From NCBI GenBank assembly GCA_037045045.1, contig JBAOHL010000004.1, positions 372,001 through 436,000 of the forward strand: DNA of 64,000 bases. The letters are read 5' to 3'. The notes under the pieces were generated by a model. It worked only from the letters and a program-made list of their open reading frames with translations, did no database searches and was not told where the DNA came from. Positions within the stretch are counted from its first letter, which is position 1. Each line of letters starts with the position of its first letter. The stretch comes from Phosphoribacter sp037045045. GTDB taxonomy: Bacteria > Actinomycetota > Actinomycetes > Actinomycetales > Dermatophilaceae. Below, one piece after another: positions 27,997 to 36,711 of this stretch. Made by a program: the position numbers and the translations under genes.

Positions 27997-28134
27997 TCAG
28001 GCGGAGAGCTCGGCGCGGCCCTTACGACGACGACCGGCAATGATCGCCCGCCCGGCGCGTGTGCGCATCCGCACCCGGAAGCCGTGGGTTTTGGCGCGAC
28101 GTCGGTTGTTCGGTTGGAAGGTGCGCTTGCTCAC
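27997..28134 (-). CDS. rpmH: Ribosomal protein bL34
   Basis: 45 aa from GTG 28134 with GGAGAC upstream. The sequence SKRTFQPNNRRRAKTHGFR and the C-terminal GRRRKGRAELSA are diagnostic of L34. First gene of the leftward operon from the origin, driven by the promoter at 28267-28295. Confidence 0.96.
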   Translation of the reverse strand: MSKRTFQPNNRRRAKTHGFRVRMRTRAGRAIIAGRRRKGRAELSA

Positions 28135-28266
28135 GATGTCGTCTCCGGTAGTCGAGCCGTCGGTTGGACCTAACGGCAGGCTGGTCGGCGGCCTCGCCGG
28201 CCGCAATCGGAGGCCCATGCAACGGCGGGCACGGGCATGCGAAAACGGCCGGAGGCGGCCCGTAAC

Positions 28267-28295
28267 AGGGTAAGGGAGCGCCACAGGGCGGTCAA
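28267..28295 (-). promoter_or_regulatory. Likely housekeeping promoter of rpmH operon
   Basis: On the minus strand TTGACC (28295-28290) and TACCCT (28272-28267) are separated by 17 bases, a good match to the vegetative -35/-10. Transcription would start near 28260, about 125 bases upstream of rpmH. Confidence 0.6.
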
Positions 28296-28788
28296 ACCAC
28301 GACCCGAGAGCGCCGGCCGGCACCACCGAGAGTCCCAACTTCCGAGAGCCCTGACTTCCGAGAGCCCTCACATCCTGGGTCCCTGCCGCGGCCCGGCGAT
28401 CACGGGGGGGAGCGCAGGTGTCCGACGGCTCCGGTATCCGGCCGCAATTCCGCGGTAAGCGCTAGCATCGTCGATCCCTCGACCGTTCGGCGCGCCAATC
28501 GACCATTCGGCGTGCCAAACGCGAGGTGGCGGCATCCTAGAGGTCGCGCGGGAGCACGCCGCCGAGCGACACGCTGCGTGGGGGGTGTAATGTCGCGCCT
28601 GCTGTTCCGCCACGCCGTCCTGGAGGTCCGACCAGGACCCATCCAGTGTCGTTGATGTTTGTACACATCTGTGGACAACTCTGTGGATGACTAGACGGAC
28701 GGTCGGTCCCGTCGGGGACGCAGGGGAGGGCGCCACCTCGATAGCGGGTCGATTCGACCGCCGACATCGCCACGACGACAGGTTCGAC
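28296..28788. promoter_or_regulatory. rpmH-dnaA intergenic region with DnaA boxes
   Basis: About 490 bases upstream of the chosen dnaA start. It contains a 16-bp direct repeat (acttccgagagccct units near 28336-28369), a degenerate direct repeat (ttcggcgcgccaa / ttcggcgtgccaa, 28493-28522) and a DnaA box group: TTGTACACA 28659-28667, TTGTCCACA on minus 28670-28678, TCATCCACA on minus 28682-28690. The boxes suggest autoregulation of dnaA. I could not choose a single dnaA promoter. Confidence 0.55.
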
Positions 28789-30312
28789 ATGGTCACAGGA
28801 CAGGACGACGAGCCGGACGTCTCCGGCCTCGGCTTCGGGGAGGTCCGCGTGCGGCAGGGGGACCACGACCTGAGCACCATTTGGCGCCAGACGTTGGCAG
28901 CACTGGACCAAGAGGGGCTCTCGGCCAGCGAGCGAGCCTTCGTCGGGTTGGCCCATCTCGTCGCCATCGTCGATCAGAACGCCCTCGTGACCGTCCCGAA
29001 CGACTACACCAAAGGCATTCTCGAACACCGGGTACGCGACCAGGTCATCCGCGCCCTGTCGGCCGAACTCGGCCGAGAGATCCGCCTGGCGGTCACCGTC
29101 GACACCAGCCTGGAGGATCGCCCCAACCTCCCCGAGGCGTCCGAGGACACCGACGGATCTCGGCCCTCTGCCGTGCCGACCGACCTGCACGCCGACGGCC
29201 ACCCTGCCGGGGCAGGGGACCGGCATACCGGAACAGGGGATCGACACCCTGAAGGGCCCCGCCGCGACACGGATACCGAGCGGACGCGACTCAACCCCAA
29301 GTACACCTTCGACACCTTCGTCGCCGGCGCGAGCAACCGGTTTGCCCATGCCGCCTCGAGCGCGGTGGCCGAGGCACCCGCCAAGGCGTACAACCCCCTG
29401 TTCATCTACGGCAACTCGGGCCTGGGCAAGACCCACCTGCTGCACGCGATCGGGCACTACGTCCGCCAGATGTACCCCACCTTCCGGGTGCGCTACGTCA
29501 ACTCCGAAGAGTTCACCAACGAGTTCATCAACTCGATCCGGTACGACCGCGCCGGGGCCTTCCAAAGCGTCTACCGCGACGTCGACGTCCTGCTCATCGA
29601 CGACATCCAGTTCCTTGCCGGCAAGGTGCAGACGCAGGAGGAGTTCTTCCATACCTTCAACGCCCTGCACAACAACAGCAAGCAGGTCGTCATCACCTCC
29701 GATCTGCCACCGAAGCAGCTGACCGACTTCGAGGGACGGCTGCGCTCCCGGTTCGAATGGGGGCTCATCACCGACGTCCAGGCGCCCGACCTCGAGACCC
29801 GCATCGCCATCTTGCGCAAAAAGACCATCCAGGAGGGCATGTCCGCCCCCGACGAGGTCCTCGAGTTCATCGCCACCCGAATCACGTCGAACATCCGCGA
29901 ACTCGAGGGTGCCCTCATCCGGGTCACCGCTTACGCCAACCTCAACCGCCAGTCCATCGACTTGGGCCTGGCCGAGGTCGTCCTCAAAGACCTCGTGCTC
30001 AGCGACGACCCCGTGCACATCACCGTCGCGACGATCCAGCAGGAAACGGCCGACTACTACGCCGTGACCGTCGACGACCTGTGCGGGTCATCTCGGTCGC
30101 GTCAACTCGTCACGGCGCGCCAGATCGCCATGTACCTCTGTCGGGAACTCACCGACCTGTCCCTGCCGAAGATCGGGCAGGCATTCGGTGGGCGCGACCA
30201 CACCACGGTGATGCATGCCGACCGCAAGATCCGCCAGTTGCTGGGTGAGCGCCGAGCCATCTACAACCAGGTCACCGAGATCACCTCGCGAATCCGCCAA
30301 CGCGGCCGCTGA
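28789..30312 (+). CDS. dnaA: Chromosomal replication initiator DnaA
   Basis: 507 aa from ATG 28789; ATG 28687 in the same frame would add 34 residues but overlaps a DnaA box and reads like non-family sequence. Domain I (LSTIWRQTLAALDQEGLSAS), a short acidic linker, then AAA+ domain III with Walker A (GNSGLGKTHLLHAIG) and Walker B (VDVLLIDDIQFLAGK). Domain IV has the signature GQAFGGRDHTTVMHADRKIR. Binds TTGTCCACA-type boxes at oriC and its own upstream region. Confidence 0.95.
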   Translation: MVTGQDDEPDVSGLGFGEVRVRQGDHDLSTIWRQTLAALDQEGLSASERAFVGLAHLVAIVDQNALVTVPNDYTKGILEHRVRDQVIRALSAELGREIRLAVTVDTSLEDRPNLPEASEDTDGSRPSAVPTDLHADGHPAGAGDRHTGTGDRHPEGPRRDTDTERTRLNPKYTFDTFVAGASNRFAHAASSAVAEAPAKAYNPLFIYGNSGLGKTHLLHAIGHYVRQMYPTFRVRYVNSEEFTNEFINSIRYDRAGAFQSVYRDVDVLLIDDIQFLAGKVQTQEEFFHTFNALHNNSKQVVITSDLPPKQLTDFEGRLRSRFEWGLITDVQAPDLETRIAILRKKTIQEGMSAPDEVLEFIATRITSNIRELEGALIRVTAYANLNRQSIDLGLAEVVLKDLVLSDDPVHITVATIQQETADYYAVTVDDLCGSSRSRQLVTARQIAMYLCRELTDLSLPKIGQAFGGRDHTTVMHADRKIRQLLGERRAIYNQVTEITSRIRQRGR

Positions 30313-31041
30313 CCGTCGCTTATCCACACCGCCGTCCACACCTGTGGCGACGGTGTAACCGTCCCGAAACCTGCCACCTGACCGGATGCCGCCGGACACC
30401 GTCCCGAGCATGTGGACAACCTGTCCCCTTGATCCCCACATCGCCTGGATTGCTCGCAGGCACGCTCGCTCGTCCACATCCGCCTGTGGATTGCTGTGGA
30501 TATCTCCCCGCACCCGGTGGACAGCCACCCTGCGTTGTCCACGAGGGTTGGGGACGACGCCCCGTCGTCCCCAATGCCGCAGCGCAGCGACCCGCCCTGT
30601 CCACGGCTTCGTCCCCACCCGGTTTGCCGAGCTGACCGGCCACGACAGCGGTCATCCCCAGAATCCACAGCACCGATGACGACGACGATACCTATCTGGG
30701 ATCTGGAGCTGCCCCGACAACACAGGCCCTGACCGATCCCTGGGAAATCCCACCCGCTCACTCGCAGACGAGGCGCCAGCCCCTGGCCTGCGACACCCCC
30801 GGACCACGGCCACCGGACCAGGGCCACCGGAGCAAGGCTCCGACACCTGCGCCGAGGGTGCGGCTCGGCCCGGTGGTTCTCCGAGGCTCGACGGGCTAAG
30901 GTTCGTAGTCCGCCCGGGCATCCGGCGTGTCCACGTCGAGGCCTGCCCGAACGGTGGTATGCCGTTGCCGTCCGACGCGGCCGACCAGGACGGCATCCCG
31001 TGTCCGGCTGGGGCACGCGAGGAACGAGCGGAGTGGCGACG
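30313..31041. other. oriC: DnaA-box cluster between dnaA and dnaN
   Basis: 729 bases without a gene. DnaA boxes on either strand: TTATCCACA 30320-30328, minus-strand TTGTCCACA 30411-30419, TCGTCCACA 30470-30478, minus-strand CAATCCACA 30485-30493, minus-strand ATATCCACA 30495-30503, TTGTCCACG 30535-30543, CTGTCCACG 30598-30606, GAATCCACA 30661-30669. Boxes concentrate in the dnaA-proximal 360 bases. No strongly AT-rich unwinding element stands out; the least GC-rich patch is near 30660-30720. This is the standard actinobacterial origin location. Confidence 0.9.
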
Positions 31042-32175
31042 GTGAAGTTCAGGGTGGAACGTGACGTGCTGGCCGATGCCGTCAACTGGGTCGCGCGCGG
31101 GCTGCCCTCCCGTCCGCCCGTACCTGTGCTCGCCGGCGTGCTCGTCGTCGCCGATCGTGACGGCACCATCACGATGTCCGCCTTCGACTACGAGGTGTCC
31201 GCGAAGATCACCGTCGCGGCGGACGTCGACGAGGGGGGCACCGTCCTCGTCCTCGGGCGGCTGTTGGCCGACATCGCGCGCAACCTGCCGGACCGGCCGG
31301 TCGACGTGGCCACCGAAGGCAACAAGGTGTCCGTCACGTGCGGCGCGAGCCGGTTCAGCCTGCTGATGATGCCGGCCGACGAGTACCCCACCCTGCCGGC
31401 CTCGCCTGCCCCGACCGGCACGGTCGCCGGCGACGTCTTCACCCAGGCCGTGGCCCAGGTCGCCGTCGCGGCCGATCGCGGCGACACCTTGCCGATCCTC
31501 ACCGGCGTGCGGATGCAGATCGAGGGCGACACGGTGACCCTGCTCGCCACGGACCGCTACCGGCTGGCTACCCGTGAGCTGTCCTGGACCCCGGGCAGCC
31601 CCGGGGTCAGTCACGTCGCGCTCATCCCGGCCCGCACCCTCTCGGACACCGCGAAGGCCCTGGGCGCCTCCGGGTCGGTGGCCCTGGCGCTCGGCGCCGG
31701 CGCCGGTGGCGACGGGTTGGTCGGTTTCGAGGCGGGACAACGCCGAGCGACGACCCGCCTGCTCGACGGCGACTACCCGAAGGTGACCTCGATCTTCCCC
31801 ACGTCGGTCGACACCGAGGCCGTCGTCAAAACGAGCGAGTTCATCGAAGCAGTCAAGCGGGTAGCCCTCGTCGCCGAACGCAACACCCCGGTCCGGCTGC
31901 GCTTCGCCGACGGGGGGTTGGCCATCGAGGCCGGTACGGGCGAGGACGCCCAGGCGGCCGAATCGATCGACGCGAGCATCTCCGGCCCGGACCTGGAGAC
32001 CGCGTTCAACCCGCAGTACCTGCTCGACGGGCTCGGAGCGCTCGGCACGGCATACGCGCGGTTGTCCTTCACCCAGCCGAGCCGCCCGGCCGTGATCACC
32101 GGGCAGGCCGAGGAAGACGGACCCGACGATCCGGCCTACCGGTACGTCCTCATGCCGGTGCGCTTCGCCTCCTGA
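31042..32175 (+). CDS. dnaN: DNA polymerase III sliding clamp (beta subunit)
   Basis: 377 aa from GTG 31042 (KFRVERDVLADAVNW), chosen over GTG 31033 because CGGAG is eight bases upstream and the family begins here. Three beta-clamp domains; conserved motifs include LLATDRYRLATRELSW and the C-terminal YRYVLMPVRF that lines the partner-binding pocket. Tethers polymerase to DNA. First gene right of oriC. Confidence 0.95.
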   Translation: MKFRVERDVLADAVNWVARGLPSRPPVPVLAGVLVVADRDGTITMSAFDYEVSAKITVAADVDEGGTVLVLGRLLADIARNLPDRPVDVATEGNKVSVTCGASRFSLLMMPADEYPTLPASPAPTGTVAGDVFTQAVAQVAVAADRGDTLPILTGVRMQIEGDTVTLLATDRYRLATRELSWTPGSPGVSHVALIPARTLSDTAKALGASGSVALALGAGAGGDGLVGFEAGQRRATTRLLDGDYPKVTSIFPTSVDTEAVVKTSEFIEAVKRVALVAERNTPVRLRFADGGLAIEAGTGEDAQAAESIDASISGPDLETAFNPQYLLDGLGALGTAYARLSFTQPSRPAVITGQAEEDGPDDPAYRYVLMPVRFAS

Positions 32176-32430
32176 GCAGGCAGCCCTCGCCGGGTCCGAG
32201 CCCGCAGCCGTGCTCGGATGCCGTGCGGGGACGGATGGCGCCCGGTACCGGTCGCGCTCGTGACAGGCGCCCCCGGGATGACCCGCCACCGGCCCGTCGG
32301 CAACACACGGCACGCTGGTTCCCTCGACCCGGTGGCAGGCATAGCCTGACCGCAGCCCACCCAGCCCGGGTCGGTCGGCCCGCGATCGTCTGCCGCGGTC
32401 CGGCGCCCGCCCGTCGAAAGGCATCCCGCC

Positions 32431-33498
32431 ATGCAACTCGGTCTCATCGGTCTCGGCAGGATGGGCGGCAACATGCGCGAACGGGTGCGCCGGGCCGGTC
32501 ACGAGGTCGTCGGCTTCGACATGAACCCCGCGGTGCGCGACGTCGCGAGCCTGGGCGCTCTCGTCAAGCGGCTCACCGCCCCCCGGGTCGTCTGGATCAT
32601 GGTCCCGGCCGGTGAGCCGACCCGGGACACCGTGGCCAAGCTCGCCGGGTTGCTCGACCGCGGAGACCTGGTCATCGACGGGGGCAACTCCCGGTTCACC
32701 GACGACATCGTCAACGCGAAACTGTTGTCCACCAAAGGAATCGGCTACGTCGACTGCGGAGTCTCGGGCGGGATCTGGGGGTTGGAGAACGGCTACGGTC
32801 TGATGGCCGGTGGCGCGAAGAAGCACGTCGACATGGCCATGCCGATCTTCGACGCGCTGCGGCCGCAGGGCCCGCGCGATCTCGGGTTCGTCCATGCCGG
32901 CCAGGTCGGCGCCGGCCACTACGCGAAGATGGTCCACAACGGCATCGAGTACGCGCTCATGCAGGCCTACGGCGAGGGCTACGAGCTGCTGACGAAGAAG
33001 GACATCGTCACCGACGTCCCGGGCTGCTTCAAGGCGTGGAGCCGCGGCACCGTCGTCCGATCCTGGCTCCTGGATCTCATGGTCGACGCGCTGGAGGCCG
33101 ACCCCACCCTCGCGGACGTCTCGGACTACACGAACGACTCGGGCGAGGGCCGGTGGACCGTCGAAGAGGCGATCGACAACGCCGTGCCGATGCCGGTCAT
33201 CTCGGCCTCGCTCTTCGCCCGGTTTGCCTCACGCCAGGCCGTCTCGCCGGCGCTGCAGGCCGTCGCCGCACTGCGCGGGCAGTTCGGTGGACACGCGGTG
33301 ATGACGGTCGCCGAGGGCCAGCGGCTGCGCGAGCAGGCGCCGGAGTCCGCCGGTGCCAAGCCCTCGCCGGGGGCGAAGTCCGCCGCGCCAGCCGGGTCTG
33401 CCGCGAAGGGCCGCGCCGCCGGTCCCGCCCCGCGTAAGGTCGCTGCGAAGAAGTCGGCGGCCACCAAGGCCACGACGCGACGGGCCAGCGCGACCTAG
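32431..33498 (+). CDS. gnd: 6-phosphogluconate dehydrogenase (decarboxylating), short GndA type, with basic tail
   Basis: 355 aa from ATG 32431. The NAD(P) motif GLIGLGRMGGNM (residues 4-15), DGGNSRFTDD, GVSGGIWGLENGYGLMAGG and KMVHNGIEYALMQAYGEG are typical of the short decarboxylating enzyme of the pentose phosphate route. The catalytic domain ends near residue 300 (LREQAPES). The last about 50 residues are a Lys/Ala/Pro tail (GAKSAAPAGSAAKGR, KVAAKKSAATKA) resembling histone H1-like tails, not normally part of Gnd. The dnaN-gnd-recF order is common in actinobacteria. The 255 bases after dnaN show no gene. Confidence 0.9.
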   Translation: MQLGLIGLGRMGGNMRERVRRAGHEVVGFDMNPAVRDVASLGALVKRLTAPRVVWIMVPAGEPTRDTVAKLAGLLDRGDLVIDGGNSRFTDDIVNAKLLSTKGIGYVDCGVSGGIWGLENGYGLMAGGAKKHVDMAMPIFDALRPQGPRDLGFVHAGQVGAGHYAKMVHNGIEYALMQAYGEGYELLTKKDIVTDVPGCFKAWSRGTVVRSWLLDLMVDALEADPTLADVSDYTNDSGEGRWTVEEAIDNAVPMPVISASLFARFASRQAVSPALQAVAALRGQFGGHAVMTVAEGQRLREQAPESAGAKPSPGAKSAAPAGSAAKGRAAGPAPRKVAAKKSAATKATTRRASAT

Positions 33499-33525
33499 CA
33501 ACGGCGAGAGGGGGACGCTCCCGCG

Positions 33526-34734
33526 ATGTACGTGCGTCACCTGTCCCTCGTCGACTTCCGCTCGTATGCCGCGGCCGACGTCGCGCTTACTCCCGGGGTG
33601 ACGACGATCGTCGGGCTCAACGGCCAGGGCAAGACGAACCTCGTCGAGGCCTTGGGGTACATCGCGACCCTCGGCAGTCACCGGGTGGCCACCGACCAGC
33701 CGCTCGTGCGGTTCGGGGCGACCCAGGCGGTGATCCGGGCGACTGTGGTGCGCCAAGGTCGCGAAATGCTCGTCGAGCTGGAGATCACCCCGGGTCGGGC
33801 CAACCGGGCCCGGCTCAACCGAGCCCCGCTGACCCGCCCACGCGACGTGCTCGGGACACTGCGCACCGTCGTCTTCGCCCCGGAGGACCTCGCGCTGGTC
33901 AAGGGCGACCCGGCCGGCCGACGAGCCTTCCTCGACGACTTGCTCGTGGCCCGGCAACCCCGGTGGGCCGGGGTTCGTCAGGACTACGAGCGGATCCTCA
34001 AGCAACGTAACGCCCTGCTCAAGTCGGCCGCTCCCGTGTTGCGTCCGGGCGCCCGGCGCCGCCCCCGCCCGGGGGGCACCGATCCGCAGGACCCGGCGGC
34101 CGAAGGCAGCGCGCTGCACACCCTCGAGGTGTGGAACACCCACCTCGCCGAGGTCGGCGCCCAGCTGCTGTACGCGAGACTGCGCCTCGTGCGCGACCTC
34201 GGACCGTTCTTGCGCACGGCATACGACGCGGTGAGCGCCGCGGCCTCGGATGCCCGGGTGCACTACCGGGCGAGTCTGGGGGAGCAGGCCGCCGAGGCGA
34301 TTGCCTCCGGCGACGTCCCGACGGTCGAGCAGCTGCACGCCGAGTTGATGGCGACGTTCGAGCGGGTCCGGGCGCACGAGATCGAGCGGGGGGTCTCGCT
34401 GGTCGGACCGCATCGCGACGACCTCGTCCTCGGCCTGGGTCCGTTGCCGGCCAAGGGGTACGCGAGCCACGGCGAGTCGTGGTCGTTCGCCGTGGGTCTC
34501 AAGCTCGCGGCCTACCAGCTGTTGCGCCGTGACCTCGGCGACGATCCGGTCCTCATGCTCGACGACGTCTTCGCCGAGCTCGACAGCGGTCGTCGCGAGC
34601 GGCTCGCCGAGCTCGTCGCCGACTGCGAGCAGGTGCTCGTCACCGCCGCGGTGGGTGCCGACGTGCCCGACGCACTGCAGGCCTCGGGGACGACGTATGC
34701 CGTGACGCTCGGCGAGGTCGATCGTGTCGCCTGA
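33526..34734 (+). CDS. recF: DNA replication and repair protein RecF
   Basis: 402 aa from ATG 33526. SMC-like ATPase: Walker A (GLNGQGKTNLVEAL, residues about 29-42), signature near GVSLVGPHRDDL, Walker B with LMLDDVFAELD near residue 346. Helps load RecA on gapped DNA. A Pro/Arg/Gly-rich insertion (RPGARRRPRPGGTDPQDP, about 175-195) is not usual. The end overlaps the next gene by 11 bases. Confidence 0.95.
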   Translation: MYVRHLSLVDFRSYAAADVALTPGVTTIVGLNGQGKTNLVEALGYIATLGSHRVATDQPLVRFGATQAVIRATVVRQGREMLVELEITPGRANRARLNRAPLTRPRDVLGTLRTVVFAPEDLALVKGDPAGRRAFLDDLLVARQPRWAGVRQDYERILKQRNALLKSAAPVLRPGARRRPRPGGTDPQDPAAEGSALHTLEVWNTHLAEVGAQLLYARLRLVRDLGPFLRTAYDAVSAAASDARVHYRASLGEQAAEAIASGDVPTVEQLHAELMATFERVRAHEIERGVSLVGPHRDDLVLGLGPLPAKGYASHGESWSFAVGLKLAAYQLLRRDLGDDPVLMLDDVFAELDSGRRERLAELVADCEQVLVTAAVGADVPDALQASGTTYAVTLGEVDRVA

Positions 34735-35362
34735 GCCGCAGGAGGGCCGGTCGGGCGCGGCGGTCCGGCGAGGTCCCGATGTCGACCCGACGGGCCCGTC
34801 GGCGGAACACCCGCAGGACCCCGTACCACCCGATCTCCCGCACCCGCCGGCCGAGGCGGCGTCCAGGCCCGAAGCCACCGAGGCGGCCCGGACGGCATTG
34901 GCTCGTGCTCGGAAAGCCGCTCGGGACAAGGGTTTCCGGCCGGGCATGAAACCGGCCCGCCGTCGCCGCAACGTCGAGGCGACCTTCTCGGGAACCGACC
35001 GAGGTGGCCGCGACCCGGCGTTGCTCGGCGAGCAACTCGAGCGGCTGTTGGCCGACCAGGGCTGGGGGATCGACGTCGCGGTGGGCTCGGTGACCGGGCG
35101 GTGGGCGGACATCGTCGGTGCGGACATCGCCACGCACGTGGCCCCGGTGGGTTTCGTCGACGGGGTGCTCACCGTTCGGGCCGATTCCAGTGCGTGGGCC
35201 ACCCAGATGCGGTTGCTGTCGGCCCGACTGCTCGAGCGGCTGGCCGACGAGGTCGGCACCGACGCGGTGACCGAGCTCGTCGTGCGCGGTCCGGGGGCGC
35301 CAAGGTGGACACACGGTCAGCGCCGAGTGGCCGGACGTGGACCCCGCGACACCTACGGTTGA
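34724..35362 (+). CDS. DciA-like protein (DUF721)
   Basis: 212 aa from GTG 34724, overlapping recF. The DUF721 domain occupies about residues 100-205 (LERLLADQGWGIDVAVGSVT, IVGADIATHVAPVGFVDGVL, WATQMRLLSARLLERLADEV); the N-terminal half is acidic and Pro-rich, then basic. DUF721 proteins of the DciA type recruit the replicative helicase at initiation; the position after recF fits. Only the family-level call is supported. Confidence 0.85.
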   Translation: MSPEPQEGRSGAAVRRGPDVDPTGPSAEHPQDPVPPDLPHPPAEAASRPEATEAARTALARARKAARDKGFRPGMKPARRRRNVEATFSGTDRGGRDPALLGEQLERLLADQGWGIDVAVGSVTGRWADIVGADIATHVAPVGFVDGVLTVRADSSAWATQMRLLSARLLERLADEVGTDAVTELVVRGPGAPRWTHGQRRVAGRGPRDTYG

Positions 35363-35385
35363 CCGCCGGCGCCCCCGCGTCCTGA

Positions 35386-35500
35386 CCGCCGGCGCCTCTG
35401 CAGCGTTTCTGCCTGCGGCCCGCCGGCGCCTCTGCAGCGCCGCTGCCTGCGGCCCGCCGGCGCCTCTGCAGCGCCGCTGCCTGCGGCCCGCCGGCGCCGA
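35386..35500. repeat. 34-bp tandem repeat between dciA and sulfurtransferase
   Basis: Units starting ccgccggcgcctctgcagcg recur at 35386, 35420, 35454 and, degenerate, 35488: a 34-bp period with three to four copies. Each unit contains CTGCAG and GCCGGC palindromes and can fold strongly. It fills most of the 182-base gap, so it may act as a terminator or promoter-proximal structure. Not coding. Confidence 0.85.
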
Positions 35501-35544
35501 CAGCCCGCCGCTGCCTCCGGCCGGGGGCTCCTAGGCTGAGGTGC

Positions 35545-36378
35545 ATGACCCGCCGCGACGTCCTCGTCAGCGCGACCGAACTCGCCGAACGCCTCGCCAC
35601 CGACCCCGCCGGCCTGGCCCTGCTCGACGTACGCTGGCGTCTCGGCGAAGCCCCCGGAGCGGGGCGGGAACGGTACGCCGAGGAACACCTGCCGGGCGCC
35701 CGGTTCCTCGACCTTGAGGCGGTGCTCACCCGGCATACCGCAGATCCGCGCGACGGCCGGCACCCACTGCCGGAGGCGACCGACCTCGCCGCCGGCCTCG
35801 GCGCGATCGGGGTCCGAGCCGACGACGTGATCGTCGTCTACGACGAGGCCGGTTCCTTCGCGGCCGCCCGGGCGTGGTGGGTGCTGACCTGGGCGGGACT
35901 GGACGTGCGGGTGCTCGACGGGGGCATCGACGCGTGGATCCTCGCCGGAGGTCCACTGGACACCGGTGTCGAGTCGGCTCCGGCGACCCGGCTCGACCTG
36001 GCGACCGGTGCGTTGCCGACCGCGACCGCCGAGGAGGCCGCCGCCGCTGAGATCCTCGTCGACGTCCGGGCTCCGGAGCGCTACCGCGGCGAGACCGAGC
36101 CGCTGGACCCCAAGGCCGGACACATCCCTGGGGCCGTCAACATCCCGGTGTCGGGCCTCTTCGGCTCCGACGGCCGGCTCCCGCCGGAGGCCGTGCTGCG
36201 GGAGCGTTTCGGCGCCGTCCTCGACGGTCGGAGCGTCACGGCATACTGCGGCTCCGGCGTATCGGCCGCGCATGCCGTCCTTGCGCTGGCCACCCTCGGC
36301 CTCCGCGCGAGCCTCTACCCTGGGTCGTGGTCGGCGTGGTCCAACGACCCGACCCGCCCGGTGGCCACCGGCGACTGA
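35545..36378 (+). CDS. Sulfurtransferase (two rhodanese domains, SseA-like)
   Basis: 277 aa from ATG 35545. Tandem rhodanese domains: an inactive N-terminal copy (VIVVYDEAGSFAAARAWWVL) and a catalytic C-terminal one with the active-site loop AYCGSGVSA (Cys235). Transfers sulfur from thiosulfate or 3-mercaptopyruvate to acceptors; the loop does not settle which. Lies with dodecin and a PfkB kinase in an insert between dciA and gyrB. Confidence 0.9.
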   Translation: MTRRDVLVSATELAERLATDPAGLALLDVRWRLGEAPGAGRERYAEEHLPGARFLDLEAVLTRHTADPRDGRHPLPEATDLAAGLGAIGVRADDVIVVYDEAGSFAAARAWWVLTWAGLDVRVLDGGIDAWILAGGPLDTGVESAPATRLDLATGALPTATAEEAAAAEILVDVRAPERYRGETEPLDPKAGHIPGAVNIPVSGLFGSDGRLPPEAVLRERFGAVLDGRSVTAYCGSGVSAAHAVLALATLGLRASLYPGSWSAWSNDPTRPVATGD

Positions 36379-36438
36379 CCCTCGGCGACGGCCGGACGAC
36401 CTCTAGCCCGGAACGGCCCCACCGAACGGAGACCTCCC

Positions 36439-36645
36439 GTGAGCCACACGTACGGCATCAGCCAACTCGTCGGAAGCTCGACCAGCTCGGTCGAGGACGC
36501 TATCGCCACGGCCATCGCCCGGGCCAACGCTACGGTGCGCAACCTCGACTGGTTCGAGGTCACCGAGGTGCGCGGCCACATCGCCGACGGCGTGGTGGCG
36601 CACTACCAGGTGGGGCTCAAGGTCGGCTTCCGCATCGAGGAGTGA
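36439..36645 (+). CDS. Dodecin (flavin-binding)
   Basis: 68 aa from GTG 36439. Matches the dodecin fold: VEDAIATAIARANATVRNLD then WFEVTEVRGHI and the C-terminal GVVAHYQVGLKVGFRIEE. Dodecins form hollow dodecamers storing FMN/FAD; the flavin-stacking Trp is in LDWFEV. A DnaA-box group lies directly downstream. Confidence 0.92.
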   Translation: MSHTYGISQLVGSSTSSVEDAIATAIARANATVRNLDWFEVTEVRGHIADGVVAHYQVGLKVGFRIEE

Positions 36646-36649
36646 GCGT

Positions 36650-36684
36650 TCGTCCACAGATCTGTGGACAAAGCCTGTGGATGA
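36650..36684. promoter_or_regulatory. DnaA-box cluster after dodecin gene
   Basis: TCGTCCACA 36650-36658, minus-strand TTGTCCACA 36663-36671 and minus-strand TCATCCACA 36676-36684. The first two form the 18-bp perfect palindrome GTCCACAGATCTGTGGAC (36652-36669), which could also fold as a terminator between the convergent dodecin and PfkB genes. About 6 kb from oriC. Confidence 0.65.
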
Positions 36685-36711
36685 TGCGGTGGACGACGAC
36701 TCCAGGAGAGG

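Noticed and set aside
27990..28040. Upstream-extended rnpA start
   Set aside because: The extra residues (MPVVVVRAAPSS) overlap rpmH coding sequence and are not part of the RnpA family.
30261..31172. Minus-strand open frame across oriC
   Set aside because: It covers the DnaA-box cluster and has no recognisable domain or ribosome site.
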